From: Rhodobacteraceae bacterium (ex Bugula neritina AB1)
GTDB lineage: Bacteria; Pseudomonadota; Alphaproteobacteria; Rhodobacterales; Rhodobacteraceae
Assembly (NCBI GenBank): GCA_001730095.1
Contig: MDLF01000075.1
Location: forward strand, 1-53,541
Length of the DNA: 53,541 nt
Reading direction: 5' to 3'
Under the pieces are notes generated by a model, which saw nothing but the letters and a program-made list of their open reading frames with translations, was not told the DNA's origin and did no database searches. Shown here piece by piece: positions 17,815 through 27,069 of this stretch. The position numbers and the translations under genes are program-made. Numbering within the stretch: position 1 is the first letter of the stretch; every line of letters starts with the position of its first letter.

Positions 17815-18204
17815 ATGGCACGTGATAAGACACGCGTTAAGCGCAAAGAGCGCAAGAACATCGCCACCGGTGTTGCGCATGTGAACTCGTCGTTCAACAA
17901 TACCAAAATCCTGATCTCTGATGTGCAGGGCAACGCGATCTCCTGGTCGTCTGCTGGCACCATGGGTTTCAAGGGTTCGCGGAAATCCACCCCCTATGCC
18001 GCTCAGATGGCTGCAGAAGATGCAGGCAAAAAGGCACAGGAACACGGTGTGAAATCCCTGGAAGTCGAAGTTCAGGGCCCCGGCTCTGGCCGTGAATCGG
18101 CTCTGCGCGCACTGGCTGCGGTTGGCTTCAACATCACCTCGATCCGTGATGTGACCCCGATCGCGCACAACGGCTGCCGCCCGCCGAAGCGCCGTCGCGT
18201 CTAA
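17815..18204 (+). CDS. rpsK: 30S ribosomal protein S11
   Basis: 129 residues; typical [20 protein letters not shown] and [13 protein letters not shown] segments and a C-terminal [11 protein letters not shown]. Platform protein of the small subunit. A 112-base gap with an imperfect stem (TGGGGCCC / GGGCCTCA near 18220-18247) separates it from rpoA. Confidence 0.98.
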   Translation: MARDKTRVKRKERKNIATGVAHVNSSFNNTKILISDVQGNAISWSSAGTMGFKGSRKSTPYAAQMAAEDAGKKAQEHGVKSLEVEVQGPGSGRESALRALAAVGFNITSIRDVTPIAHNGCRPPKRRRV

Positions 18205-18316
18205 TTCGATTTTTTGCTGGGGCCCCGCTTGATTCGCAGGGCCTCAGTGCGTCATTTAAACCTCGGGCGTCCTTGGCCTTCTGGACATGGGGCAAGGACA
18301 GGAATGGAGGGAACGC

Positions 18317-19333
18317 ATGATCCATAAGAACTGGGCAGAGCTGATCAAGCCGGCACAGCTGGAAGTGAAGCCGGGCAATGATCCTGCACGTCAGGCAACT
18401 GTCGTTGCAGAGCCGCTGGAACGCGGTTTCGGCCTGACCCTGGGCAACGCGCTGCGTCGCGTGCTGATGAGCTCGCTGCAAGGCGCCGCCATCACCAGCG
18501 TGCAGATCGACAACGTCCTGCATGAATTCTCGTCTGTTGCGGGTGTCCGCGAAGACGTGACCGACATCATCCTGAACCTCAAGGGCGTGTCCCTGCGCAT
18601 GGAAGTCGAAGGCCCCAAGCGCCTGTCGATCAATGCCAAGGGTCCGGCAGTTGTCACCGCTGGCGACATTGCCGAAACCGCCGGCATCGAGGTTCTGAAC
18701 CGCGATCACGTTGTCTGCCACCTGGACGACGGCGCCGACCTGTTCATGGAACTGACCGTGAACACTGGCAAAGGCTATGTCTCGGCAGAGAAGAACAAGC
18801 CGGAAGACGCACCGATCGGCCTGATTCCGATCGACGCGATCTATTCGCCGGTCAAGAAGGTCTCCTATGACGTTCAGCCGACCCGCGAAGGTCAGGTTCT
18901 GGACTATGACAAGCTGACCATGAAGGTGGAGACCGATGGTTCCATCACGCCTGACGATGCTGTGGCCTATGCCGCCCGCATCCTGCAGGATCAGCTGGGC
19001 ATCTTTGTCAACTTCGACGAGCCGGAATCGGCTGGCCGTCAGGACGAGGACGACGGTCTGGAGTTCAACCCGCTTCTGCTGAAGAAAGTGGACGAGCTGG
19101 AACTGTCGGTGCGTTCGGCAAACTGCCTGAAGAACGACAACATCGTCTACATCGGCGACCTGATCCAGAAGACCGAAGCAGAGATGCTGCGCACGCCGAA
19201 CTTCGGCCGCAAGTCGCTGAACGAGATCAAGGAAGTGCTGTCGGGCATGGGCCTGCACCTTGGCATGGATGTCGAGGACTGGCCGCCGGACAACATCGAA
19301 GATCTGGCCAAGAAGTTCGAAGACAGCTTCTAA
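18317..19333 (+). CDS. rpoA: RNA polymerase alpha subunit
   Basis: 338 residues from the ATG at 18317 ([17 protein letters not shown]) with GGAGGG upstream. N-terminal dimerisation domain ([20 protein letters not shown]) and C-terminal domain that contacts UP elements and regulators ([26 protein letters not shown]). An ATG 30 bases upstream is in frame but adds residues the family lacks. Confidence 0.98.
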   Translation: MIHKNWAELIKPAQLEVKPGNDPARQATVVAEPLERGFGLTLGNALRRVLMSSLQGAAITSVQIDNVLHEFSSVAGVREDVTDIILNLKGVSLRMEVEGPKRLSINAKGPAVVTAGDIAETAGIEVLNRDHVVCHLDDGADLFMELTVNTGKGYVSAEKNKPEDAPIGLIPIDAIYSPVKKVSYDVQPTREGQVLDYDKLTMKVETDGSITPDDAVAYAARILQDQLGIFVNFDEPESAGRQDEDDGLEFNPLLLKKVDELELSVRSANCLKNDNIVYIGDLIQKTEAEMLRTPNFGRKSLNEIKEVLSGMGLHLGMDVEDWPPDNIEDLAKKFEDSF

Positions 19334-19340
19334 AAGTTTT

Positions 19341-19362
19341 GAGGAGGGCCTTGGCCCTCCTC
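19341..19362 (+). other. Strong hairpin between rpoA and rplQ
   Basis: GAGGAGGGCC (19341-19350) pairs exactly with GGCCCTCCTC (19353-19362) over a two-base spacer. The tail TTCAATG is not a proper T-run, so it may attenuate or be a processing site. Confidence 0.55.
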
Positions 19363-19472
19363 TTCAATGCCCGGGCCTGCCGGGGACGACATGGGCATCT
19401 GCCCCAAGGTGAGCAGCTGACACGCATCCGCTGCCTGACAAAGCAAAAACGCAGATCAAAAGGACTATCAAA

Positions 19473-19901
19473 ATGCGTCACGCACGTGGTTACCGCCGCC
19501 TGAACCGTACTCATGAGCACCGTAAAGCCCTGTTTTCGAACATGTGCGGCTCGCTGATCGAGCACGAGCAGATCAAAACAACCCTGCCCAAAGCTAAAGA
19601 ATTGCGCCCGATCATCGAAAAGATGATCACCCTGGCGAAACGCGGCGACCTGCACGCCCGCCGTCAGGCCGCTTCCAAGCTGAAAGAGGACAAGGACGTT
19701 GCGAAACTGTTCGAGGTTCTGGGCCCGCGCTACAAGGACCGTCAGGGCGGCTATGTCCGTATCCTGAAGGCCGGCTTCCGTTACGGCGACATGGCTCCGA
19801 TGGCCATCATCGAGTTCGTCGACCGCGACACCTCTGCCAAAGGCGCAGCCGACAAGGCCCGCCTGGCCGCAGAAGAAGCTGCTGTTGAAGCAGAAGAATA
19901 A
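19473..19901 (+). CDS. rplQ: 50S ribosomal protein L17
   Basis: 142 residues; starts [20 protein letters not shown] and contains [20 protein letters not shown]. Acidic/Ala-rich C-terminus typical of alphaproteobacteria. Last gene of the alpha block, ended by the terminator at 19933-19961. Confidence 0.98.
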   Translation: MRHARGYRRLNRTHEHRKALFSNMCGSLIEHEQIKTTLPKAKELRPIIEKMITLAKRGDLHARRQAASKLKEDKDVAKLFEVLGPRYKDRQGGYVRILKAGFRYGDMAPMAIIEFVDRDTSAKGAADKARLAAEEAAVEAEE

Positions 19902-19932
19902 GACGCGCTGAACCTTTAGGTTCATCTGTCTG

Positions 19933-19961
19933 CCCCCGCTCCTCCCGGAGCGGGGGTTTTT
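19933..19961 (+). terminator. Terminator after rplQ
   Basis: CCCCCGCTCC / GGAGCGGGGG (19933-19942 with 19947-19956, loop TCCC) is followed by TTTTT. Ends the ribosomal cluster. Confidence 0.93.
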
Positions 19962-20070
19962 CTTTGCGCTACGGAAGGTTGCTTTGCTGCAAGTTCATCT
20001 TCAAAGCGAAAGGGATTCGTAATTCTCTTCTGTCTTAACTCGTCCATCCGAAAAATCCGGGACAGAAGTG

Positions 20071-22503
20071 ATGGCAAAGAAGAAAACATCCGCAGCCAGG
20101 CGGTTCTCAGTAGCAAATCTCAGTACCAAGGTGAAAATCGTTTCCGTTGCGGTTCTTCCGCTGTTTCTGGTGCTGGGGGTCGGGGTGCTGACCGTCTTCA
20201 ATCTGGGGCGGATGGTTCAGTCCGCCAAGGCGGTGGATCACACACAGGAAATCCTGACCGAATCGCAAACCCTGGCAGAGGCCGCCTCGCAGATGGAGGC
20301 CGGGCTTCGCGGCTATCTTCTGGCCGGACGGGAGGAATATCTGGTGCCTTTTGAGGCGGGCAAAGGCCAGGTTGCTGAAACCCTTGCCAATTTGCGCAGC
20401 CTGGCAGCGGGTGATGCCGAAATGCTCTCCACTCTGGACGAGGCGGAGCAGACCCTGACCGGCTGGCAGGAAAATGTGGCAGCCGGCGCCATCGCACTGC
20501 GCCAGGAAATCGGCGACGCCATGACCATGAACGACATGGCGTCGGAAGTGAAGAAATCCAAGGGTCGGGTCTATTTCGAAAAGTTCCGTACAGAGATCAG
20601 CAGACTCATTGAGGAAGAAGAGGTTGAGCTGAACAACCGCCGCAATACATTTCTGTCACTGGTCAATGCGGGGATTGCCGACCCCAACTATCTGAACACA
20701 TCGCTGCAGGCGGTGGAGCAGACCCATAAGGTGATCAGCCGGGCAAAGGACCTGCTGGCCTCCGCTGTCGACATGGAGACCGGAATGCGCGGGTTCCTGC
20801 TGGCGGGCGACCGGGAGTTTCTTACGCCCTACATGGAAGGCAACAGCCGCTTCAACAAGATCATGGCCGACCTCCGGCTGGCGCTCACAGAAAACTTTAT
20901 GCAGACCAACCGCCTGAACAAAGTGGCAGAGATCATTGAGGAATGGCGCAATGACGTGGTGGTTCCGATGCTTCAGCTGCGGCGGGAGATTGGCAGCGCA
21001 GCCACCATGGACGACATGGCCGATCTGGTCGCTGAGGGCCGCGGCAAGGAGTATTTTGACAGCTTCCGAGCCACTATGGTGACGCTGCAGGCCGCCGGTG
21101 CCGCCAATATGGCTGAACGCCGTGCCGCAGGCGAGGAACTGGGCGCGCAGACCCGCACAATGATCCTCGCAGCCATCGGTGGCGCGATCCTGATCGGCGG
21201 GGCTTTGGCATTTGTCATCGCCACCGGCATTGCCTCTGGTATCCGCCGCATCGTTGTGTCCATGCGTGGCCTGGCAGAAGGCAATAACGCGGTTGAAATC
21301 CAAGGCCAGACCCGCAGCGATGAGGTCGGCGACATGGCCCGTGCGCTGGAGAAATTCCGTGATGAGCTGGTCCGAATGCAGGAGGCGGAGGCTCAGAAAG
21401 CCGAGAGCAAGGACGCCGAACTGGCGGGTGTTGTGCGCCAGCTCAGCGACCGTCTGTCGCGCCTGTCCCACGGTGATCTGACCATCCGCATCGCTGAACA
21501 GTTCCCCGAGGAATACGAGCAACTGCGCGCCGATTTTAACGGCTCGGTCGATAATCTGAATGCCACTGTGCAGAAGGTGATCGAAGCCTCTTCGAGCATC
21601 CGCAGCGGCGCTGCCGAGATCAGCCAGGCCTCTGACGACCTGTCGCACCGCACCGAAAGCCAGGCGGCAACGCTGGAGCAGACGGCCGCCGCCATCGACG
21701 AGCTGACCGCCAGCGTGAAATCCGCAGCCGAGAGCGCCCGCAACGTGGAGAGCACCGTGCGCGAGGCCCGTCAGGAAGCCGAGTCCAGCGGCGAAGTGGT
21801 GCAGGAGGCGGTCACCGCCATGGGCGGGATCGAGGACAGCTCAAAGAAGATCAGTCAGATCATCGGCGTGATCGACGATATTTCCTTCCAGACCAACCTT
21901 CTGGCCCTGAATGCAGGCGTCGAGGCCGCCCGCGCAGGCGAGGCGGGCCGCGGCTTTGCAGTGGTGGCCTCCGAGGTGCGGGCGCTGGCGCAGCGGTCGT
22001 CAGATGCGGCAATGGAAATCAAGACGCTGATTTCCGACAGCTCCAGACAGGTGGATCAGGGGGTCGATCTGGTCGGCCGGGCCGGCGAGGCGCTGCACTC
22101 CATCGTCGGCCGCGTCAGCCATATCTCGCAGCTGGTCTCGGACATCGCCGAAGGAGCAGAGGAGCAGTCCACTGGCCTTCATGAAATCAACACCGGCGTC
22201 ACCCAGCTGGATCAGGTGACCCAGCAGAATGCCGCCATGGTCGAGGAAGCCACCGCAGCGGGCCACTTGCTGAACAGCGATGCGATGAAGCTCACCGATC
22301 TGGTGACGCATTTCCAGGTGGACGGCAGTGTCGCTGCAGTGCCGACACCGGCGGCCGCCAAGGCAAAGCCTTCTGCCCACGGAGACAGCGATGGCGGCGG
22401 CGATTGGGGCGCTGATGACTGGGAGGCTGAGGCCGCTCCGGCATCGTCCGCGCCGCCAGCAAATGAAGGCAACGCGGCCCGCGATCTGTGGCAGGATTTC
22501 TGA
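20071..22503 (+). CDS. Methyl-accepting chemotaxis protein, double CHASE3
   Basis: 810 residues from the ATG at 20071. Order: TM1 (about 23-45), two CHASE3-like sensor repeats (about 50-195 and 215-355; each carries a GLRGYLLAGREEYL / GMRGFLLAGDREFL motif), TM2 (about 365-390), HAMP, then the cytoplasmic signalling bundle. The hairpin tip contains [20 protein letters not shown]. It ends in LWQDF, resembling the CheR-tethering pentapeptide, so it can probably be methylated. The ligand is unknown. No che genes are nearby. A second receptor, broken, lies at 52590-53451. Confidence 0.92.
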   Translation: MAKKKTSAARRFSVANLSTKVKIVSVAVLPLFLVLGVGVLTVFNLGRMVQSAKAVDHTQEILTESQTLAEAASQMEAGLRGYLLAGREEYLVPFEAGKGQVAETLANLRSLAAGDAEMLSTLDEAEQTLTGWQENVAAGAIALRQEIGDAMTMNDMASEVKKSKGRVYFEKFRTEISRLIEEEEVELNNRRNTFLSLVNAGIADPNYLNTSLQAVEQTHKVISRAKDLLASAVDMETGMRGFLLAGDREFLTPYMEGNSRFNKIMADLRLALTENFMQTNRLNKVAEIIEEWRNDVVVPMLQLRREIGSAATMDDMADLVAEGRGKEYFDSFRATMVTLQAAGAANMAERRAAGEELGAQTRTMILAAIGGAILIGGALAFVIATGIASGIRRIVVSMRGLAEGNNAVEIQGQTRSDEVGDMARALEKFRDELVRMQEAEAQKAESKDAELAGVVRQLSDRLSRLSHGDLTIRIAEQFPEEYEQLRADFNGSVDNLNATVQKVIEASSSIRSGAAEISQASDDLSHRTESQAATLEQTAAAIDELTASVKSAAESARNVESTVREARQEAESSGEVVQEAVTAMGGIEDSSKKISQIIGVIDDISFQTNLLALNAGVEAARAGEAGRGFAVVASEVRALAQRSSDAAMEIKTLISDSSRQVDQGVDLVGRAGEALHSIVGRVSHISQLVSDIAEGAEEQSTGLHEINTGVTQLDQVTQQNAAMVEEATAAGHLLNSDAMKLTDLVTHFQVDGSVAAVPTPAAAKAKPSAHGDSDGGGDWGADDWEAEAAPASSAPPANEGNAARDLWQDF

Positions 22504-22576
22504 GGTCCGCCGCCAGGCACAGTCAAAGGCCCTCTCGCGCTGAGGGCCTTTGCAGTTCGGGCAGGGGAATTCAGGG

Positions 22577-22605
22577 GTGACAGCCTCCCGAATCTCCGCT
22601 AGCGT
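22577..22605 (+). promoter_or_regulatory. Promoter of the DAHP synthase leader
   Basis: GTGACA (22577-22582), 17-base spacer, TAGCGT (22600-22605). Transcription would begin about 7 bases later, at or beside the A of the leader-peptide ATG (22612). That would make the leader message nearly or fully leaderless. Confidence 0.5.
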
Positions 22606-22611
22606 CCGCGT

Positions 22612-22689
22612 ATGACCCGTAGCTATGCCGCATTCTGGTATTTCTTTTATCCGCGCCACATGGCGGACGGAGGGGTCAGCGCATTCTGA
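22612..22689 (+). CDS. Aromatic leader peptide for DAHP synthase
   Basis: A 25-codon frame whose centre reads F-W-Y-F-F-Y (codons 8-13, 22633-22650), with another Tyr at codon 5 and Phe at codon 25. Six consecutive aromatic codons in such a short frame, followed by a factor-independent terminator and then DAHP synthase, is the pattern of a transcription-attenuation leader. Ribosome stalling there would report low Phe, Trp or Tyr charging. It is too short for routine gene callers. No good Shine-Dalgarno lies upstream, consistent with leaderless translation. Confidence 0.8.
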   Translation: MTRSYAAFWYFFYPRHMADGGVSAF

Positions 22690-22722
22690 GCTAAGATATC
22701 GGAACGCATCAGGATACCACCA

Positions 22723-22751
22723 ACCGCCCGCAGCCCGCAGGCGGTTTTTTT
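22723..22751 (+). terminator. Attenuator terminator before DAHP synthase
   Basis: ACCGCC (22723-22728) pairs with GGCGGT (22740-22745) and is followed by seven T (22745-22751), 45 bases before the DAHP synthase start. The 5' arm CCGCC (22724-22728) can also pair with GGCGG at 22662-22666 inside the leader frame, just after the aromatic codons. That would be the antiterminator when a ribosome stalls on those codons. Confidence 0.8.
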
Positions 22752-22796
22752 GTATCCGTCGCAGCGCCAGGGGCCTCCCGCCAAGGAAACAGACAG

Positions 22797-23876
22797 ATGA
22801 CACCGCAGACCGAAAACCTTCGCATTACCGCCATGCAGGAACTGATCTCCCCCGAAGACCTTGCGTCGCAGATGCCGTGCACGGCGGCGGCCACGGATAC
22901 TGTCTTGGCCAGCCGCACGGCCATTCAGGACGTGCTGCACGGCCGCGATGGGCGCGTTGTTGCGGTGGTCGGCCCCTGTTCGATCCACGACCCCAAGGCA
23001 GCAATGGAATACGCCGAACGGCTGGCGCCGCTGCGCGCGCGCCTGTCTGGCCAGCTGGAAATCGTCATGCGGGTCTATTTCGAAAAACCCCGCACGATCT
23101 CGGGCTGGAAAGGGCTGATCAACGACCCCGGCCTCGACAACTCTTTTTGCATCAACGAAGGGCTGGGGCTGGCGCGCCGCCTGTGCCTGGACATCAACGC
23201 CCTGGGCCTGCCGGTCGGGACGGAGTTCCTCGATACTGCGGTGCCGCAATATATCTCCGACCTGATCGCCTGGGCCGCCATCGGCGCCCGCACCACCGAA
23301 AGCCAGATCCACCGCGAAATGGCCTCGGGTCTCAGCTGCCCGGTGGGCTTCAAGAACGGCACCCGCGGCAATGTGCAGATCGCGGTGGATGCAGTGCGCT
23401 CTGCCGCCCATCCGCATCATTTCATGGCGCTGGCCAAATCGGGCCGCGCCGCGATTGCCGCCACCAGCGGCAACCCGGACTGCCACCTGATCCTGCGCGG
23501 CGGTGGCGGCACCAACTATGACGCGGCCTCGATCGATGCGGCCTGCAAACTGGCGGAAAAGGACGGCATCCGCGGCCATGTGATGATCGACGCCAGCCAC
23601 GCCAACAGCGGCAAGGACCCGATGCGGCAGCCTGCGGTCCTGCGCGACGTGGCGGGGCAGATCGCCGGCGGCGACACCCGTATCACAGGCGTGATGGTGG
23701 AAAGCCATCTGGTGGCGGGCCGTCAGGATCTCGGCAGGGGGGCGCTGACCTACGGCCAGTCCATCACCGATGGCTGCCTGGGCTGGGAGGACACCGTGGC
23801 AGAGCTGGAACATCTGGCCGATGCGGTTGCCGAACGCCGTGTGCATGCGGCGCAAAAGGCTCTGGCCGACGCCTGA
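22797..23876 (+). CDS. 3-deoxy-7-phosphoheptulonate synthase (DAHP synthase), type I
   Basis: First step of the shikimate pathway: phosphoenolpyruvate + erythrose 4-phosphate to DAHP, in the cytoplasm. 359 residues, the AroF/AroG/AroH-like class. Seen: VVGPCSIHDP (metal-binding Cys), MRVYFEKPRTISGWKGLIND, GTEFLDTAVPQY, SCPVGFKNGT and HVMIDASHANSGKD, all family signatures. GGAAACAGAC precedes the ATG at 22797. Which feedback type (Phe, Tyr or Trp) it is cannot be told from here. Its regulation by the leader/attenuator upstream is inferred from sequence. Confidence 0.95.
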   Translation: MTPQTENLRITAMQELISPEDLASQMPCTAAATDTVLASRTAIQDVLHGRDGRVVAVVGPCSIHDPKAAMEYAERLAPLRARLSGQLEIVMRVYFEKPRTISGWKGLINDPGLDNSFCINEGLGLARRLCLDINALGLPVGTEFLDTAVPQYISDLIAWAAIGARTTESQIHREMASGLSCPVGFKNGTRGNVQIAVDAVRSAAHPHHFMALAKSGRAAIAATSGNPDCHLILRGGGGTNYDAASIDAACKLAEKDGIRGHVMIDASHANSGKDPMRQPAVLRDVAGQIAGGDTRITGVMVESHLVAGRQDLGRGALTYGQSITDGCLGWEDTVAELEHLADAVAERRVHAAQKALADA

Positions 23877-23955
23877 AGCTGCCATGGCGGCAGGGGCCTC
23901 CGCGATCGCGTCTTCGGACCAGAAAGAAGAGCCTGCTTCTTTCTGGTCTAAAGTA

Positions 23956-23999
23956 CCCCGGGGTGAATTGGCCGTCAGGCCAAGAGGGGCAGCGCCCCT
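23956..23999 (+). repeat. Dispersed intergenic repeat, copy A
   Basis: The stretch begins CCCCGGGGTGAATTGGCC and ends GAGGGGCAGCGCCCCT, which forms a small AGGGGC-AGC-GCCCCT hairpin. An almost identical 44-47 base unit recurs at 36991-37037. Just upstream (23919-23947) ACCAGAAAGAAG and its partial mirror CTTCTTTCTGGT flank it. Confidence 0.75.
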
Positions 24000-24089
24000 C
24001 CGCCCCTGGTGGCGCAGAGGCTTGCCTCCAGCCTTGCAATCCGGGCCGGTCCCCCGCATATCCTGCACATAGCAACAAACGGAGCCCGC

Positions 24090-25508
24090 ATGATCCGACC
24101 AGCCCTGATGTCCTTGGCCCCGTGTTTGGCCTTCTGTCTTGCCCTGCCCGTGCTGGCCCTGTCGGCCACCGCCGAGACCCGGGTGCCGCAAAGCCAGGCA
24201 GAGATTGCGCTGGGGTTTGCACCGCTGGTAAAAGAGGCGTCTCCGGCGGTTGTGAACATCTACGCCAAGGTGGTGCGCCAGGTGCAGCAGCGCCGCCGCT
24301 CTCCTTTCATGAACGATCCGTTCTTTGATGACTTCTTTCGCGGTTTCGCCAAGCCGCAGCCGCGGGTTGAAAACTCGCTTGGCTCCGGGGTGATCCTGTC
24401 GGCGGACGGCATCGTGGTGTCCAATTACCATGTGGTTGGCAGCGCCACCGAAATCCGTGTGGTGACTGCTGACCGGCGCGAATACAACGCCCGGGTGATC
24501 CTGGGCGACAAGGCCAGCGATCTGGCGATCCTGCAGTTGGAAAACGCTGGCGAGCAGCCCTATCTGCAGCTGCGCAACAGCGATGAGGTCGAGGTCGGTG
24601 AGCTGGCGCTGGCCATCGGCAACCCTTTTGGGGTCGGGCAGACTGTCAGTAGCGGCATCATTTCCGGCCTTGCGCGCACCGGCATGGGGGCTGGCGCAGG
24701 CTTTGGCTATTACATCCAGACCGACGCGCCGATCAATCCGGGCAACTCCGGCGGCGCGCTGATTGATGTGAATGGCGATCTGATTGGCATCAACACCCGC
24801 ATCCTGTCCCGCTCCGGCGGCTCCAATGGCATCGGATTTGCAATCCCTGCCAATCTGGTCAAACAGTTTGTGGAGCAGGCCAGGACCGGCGCAGAGGAGT
24901 TCCAGCGCCCCTGGGCCGGCATGGCCGGGCAGCCGGTGGATGCGGATCTGGCTGCCTCGATGGGCATGGATCTGCCGGAAGGCATGGTGATCTCTGACCT
25001 GCACCGGGCCAGCCCCTTTGCCAAAGCCGGGTTCCAGGTCGGCGACGTGATTACCCATGTGGACGGGGAAGTGGTGAATTCGCCCTCCGAGATGGTGTTC
25101 CGCATGTCGGTCTCGGGCCTTGGCGGAACGGCCGGGATCACCCGTCTGCGCGGGGCTGAGAGGACCGTGGTCGAGGTGCCGATGATCACTGCGCCGGACC
25201 AGCCGCCTGCCGATCCGGTGCAGCTGGATGAGCGGGCCGCGCTGCCCGGTCTGACCGTGGCACAGATCAATCCGCAGGTCATTGCCCGTCTGGGCTTGCC
25301 GCTGTCGGCAGAAGGGGTGGTGGTTACCGACCCCGGCCCCTATGCCGGGAACGGCGGGCTGCAAAGGGGTGATCAGCTGCTGGCGGTAAACGGCCAGCGG
25401 ATTGGCAGCACCGGTGATGTCCAGGCTATTCTGTCGGACAGCGGACGCTGGGTCCGGCTGGAACTGAACCGGCGCGGCCAGCGGGTCGCCCTGCGGTTCC
25501 GGCTCTGA
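24090..25508 (+). CDS. HtrA/DegP-type periplasmic serine protease
   Basis: 472 residues from the ATG at 24090. Signal peptide (about 1-29, ending TATA-ET or nearby), trypsin-like domain with His114 (SNYHVVG), Asp144 (ASDLAIL) and Ser220 (NPGNSGGAL), then two PDZ domains (about 275-365 and 385-470, RASPFAKAGFQVGDVI and GLQRGDQLLAVNGQR). Expected to be a periplasmic quality-control protease/chaperone. It follows DAHP synthase after 213 bases that include the dispersed repeat, so it is probably a separate unit. Confidence 0.93.
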   Translation: MIRPALMSLAPCLAFCLALPVLALSATAETRVPQSQAEIALGFAPLVKEASPAVVNIYAKVVRQVQQRRRSPFMNDPFFDDFFRGFAKPQPRVENSLGSGVILSADGIVVSNYHVVGSATEIRVVTADRREYNARVILGDKASDLAILQLENAGEQPYLQLRNSDEVEVGELALAIGNPFGVGQTVSSGIISGLARTGMGAGAGFGYYIQTDAPINPGNSGGALIDVNGDLIGINTRILSRSGGSNGIGFAIPANLVKQFVEQARTGAEEFQRPWAGMAGQPVDADLAASMGMDLPEGMVISDLHRASPFAKAGFQVGDVITHVDGEVVNSPSEMVFRMSVSGLGGTAGITRLRGAERTVVEVPMITAPDQPPADPVQLDERAALPGLTVAQINPQVIARLGLPLSAEGVVVTDPGPYAGNGGLQRGDQLLAVNGQRIGSTGDVQAILSDSGRWVRLELNRRGQRVALRFRL

Positions 25509-25627
25509 GCCCGCGCATCGGAGAGGCCGCCGCAGCGGCACGGGAAGGGGCGGCATTGCCTCCTCTTGGCGTGTATTTCACAGGGCCGCCTGCGCGGGCC
25601 AGCTGCAGCAAATGCGAGGGGTAACAT

Positions 25628-26932
25628 ATGGCAGATCTGTTTGATGCAGGCCCTGGCCACAGCCGCCAACCGCTGGCTGCTGCATTGCGGCCACGGTCGC
25701 TGGATGAGGTGATCGGGCAGCCGGCGCTGACGGCAGAGGGCTCCATCCTGCGGCGCCGGATTGCCGCCGATCAGCTGGGCAGCATCGTGCTTTACGGGCC
25801 GCCGGGCATCGGCAAGACCTCGATTGCGCGCGCTGTCGGCGGAATGTTGGGCAAGGAATTCCGCCAGCTGCATGCGACGCGGGCCGGGGTCAAGGACATC
25901 CGCCAGCTGGCCGATGAGGCACGGATCCGGCCGCTGCTGATCTTTGTCGACGAGGTGCATCGGTTCTCGGCGACGCAGGCGGATGATCTGTTGGCAATCT
26001 GCGAAGAGGGCACCGCCGATTTTATCGGAGCGACAACGCAGAATCCCTATACCGCACTGCCCAAGGCTTTGGTGTCCCGCTCCACGATCCTGAAGCTGGA
26101 GCCGATTTCGATTGAGGATATGGAAGAGGTACTGAACCGCGGGCTGCGGCAGCTGGCCGGGGGCGGAGTTGAAGTTCAGCTGACAGCGGCGCAGAAACGC
26201 CTGATTGCCGGGCGTTCGGGCGGGGATGCGCGCCGGGCGCTGACAACACTGGAAAGCCTTGCCATCGGGCATGAGGGCGGTGCGGTCAACGTCACGGATG
26301 CCATGCTGGAGGAGGCCTACAGGGCAGCGCCTGTCAATCATGACCGCTCTGGCGATCAGCATTATGATGTCATTTCAGCCTTCATAAAATCAATGAGAGG
26401 CGGCGATCCGGATGCGGTGCTTTACTGGCTGGCACGGCTGATACATGGCGGTGAAGACCCGCGGTTCATTGCCCGCCGGATCATGATCCAGGCGTCCGAG
26501 GACGTAGGGCTGGCGGATAATTCGGCGCTGCAGACAGCGGTGGCGGCGGCGCAGGCCCTGGAGATGGTCGGCCTGCCGGAAGCGCAGATCATCCTGTCCC
26601 ATGCGGCGCTGCATGTGGCGCGCGCGCCCAAGTCCGGCTCGGCCAACAGCGGCATTGCAGCGGCTTTGGCTGCTGTGGCCAGCGAGCCGCCGGCGCCGGT
26701 GCCGCTGCATTTGCGGGACACCCATTATCAGGGCGCGCAGGAGCTGGGCCATGGCGGTTACCGCAGCCCGCATAAAGATGCCCTCGGCTGGGTCGATCAG
26801 CCCTATGCGCCGGGAGTGGAGCCAGGCCGGTTTTACCAGAGCGACGCGCGCCTGTCGCCGACCTTTGAGAAGCGGGCGGATGACTATTGGGAGCGGCTGA
26901 CCGGCCGCCCGGTGCCCAAACGGTTCGGATGA
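25628..26932 (+). CDS. rarA: Replication-associated recombination protein RarA (MgsA)
   Basis: 434 residues; AAA+ clamp-loader-like ATPase acting at stalled forks. Walker A GPPGIGKT (about 57-64), Walker B LLIFVDEVHRF, sensor region GATTQNPYTALPKAL, and the C-terminal tetramerisation part with HYDVISAFIKSMRGGDPDAVLYWLAR split across its usual site. Starts MADLFD with GAGGGG upstream. It heads a same-strand group with crcB, the rluC-type gene, the HAD gene and ATP12. Confidence 0.95.
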   Translation: MADLFDAGPGHSRQPLAAALRPRSLDEVIGQPALTAEGSILRRRIAADQLGSIVLYGPPGIGKTSIARAVGGMLGKEFRQLHATRAGVKDIRQLADEARIRPLLIFVDEVHRFSATQADDLLAICEEGTADFIGATTQNPYTALPKALVSRSTILKLEPISIEDMEEVLNRGLRQLAGGGVEVQLTAAQKRLIAGRSGGDARRALTTLESLAIGHEGGAVNVTDAMLEEAYRAAPVNHDRSGDQHYDVISAFIKSMRGGDPDAVLYWLARLIHGGEDPRFIARRIMIQASEDVGLADNSALQTAVAAAQALEMVGLPEAQIILSHAALHVARAPKSGSANSGIAAALAAVASEPPAPVPLHLRDTHYQGAQELGHGGYRSPHKDALGWVDQPYAPGVEPGRFYQSDARLSPTFEKRADDYWERLTGRPVPKRFG

Positions 26933-26940
26933 CGCCATGA

Positions 26941-26964
26941 GCGGCTTTCCCGCAGGAAAGCCGC
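26941..26964 (+). other. Perfect hairpin after rarA
   Basis: GCGGCTTTCC (26941-26950) pairs with GGAAAGCCGC (26955-26964) over CGCA, 8 bases after the rarA stop. No T-run follows. The repeat motif AACCAGAAAGAAGC lies 27 bases further on (26991-27004). Confidence 0.55.
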
Positions 26965-27069
26965 GGCCTCCGGCGGGGGTATTGGGAACCAGAAAGAAGC
27001 GGCAGCTCTGCATGCGGTGCAACGCGGGCAAAACTTGACATCTCAGCCTGCGCCGGCGACAGGACGGGG

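Noticed and set aside
22647-25556. A 969-residue minus-strand open frame
   Set aside because: It is antisense to DAHP synthase and the HtrA protease, both unmistakable. The translation is a low-complexity mirror with no motifs.
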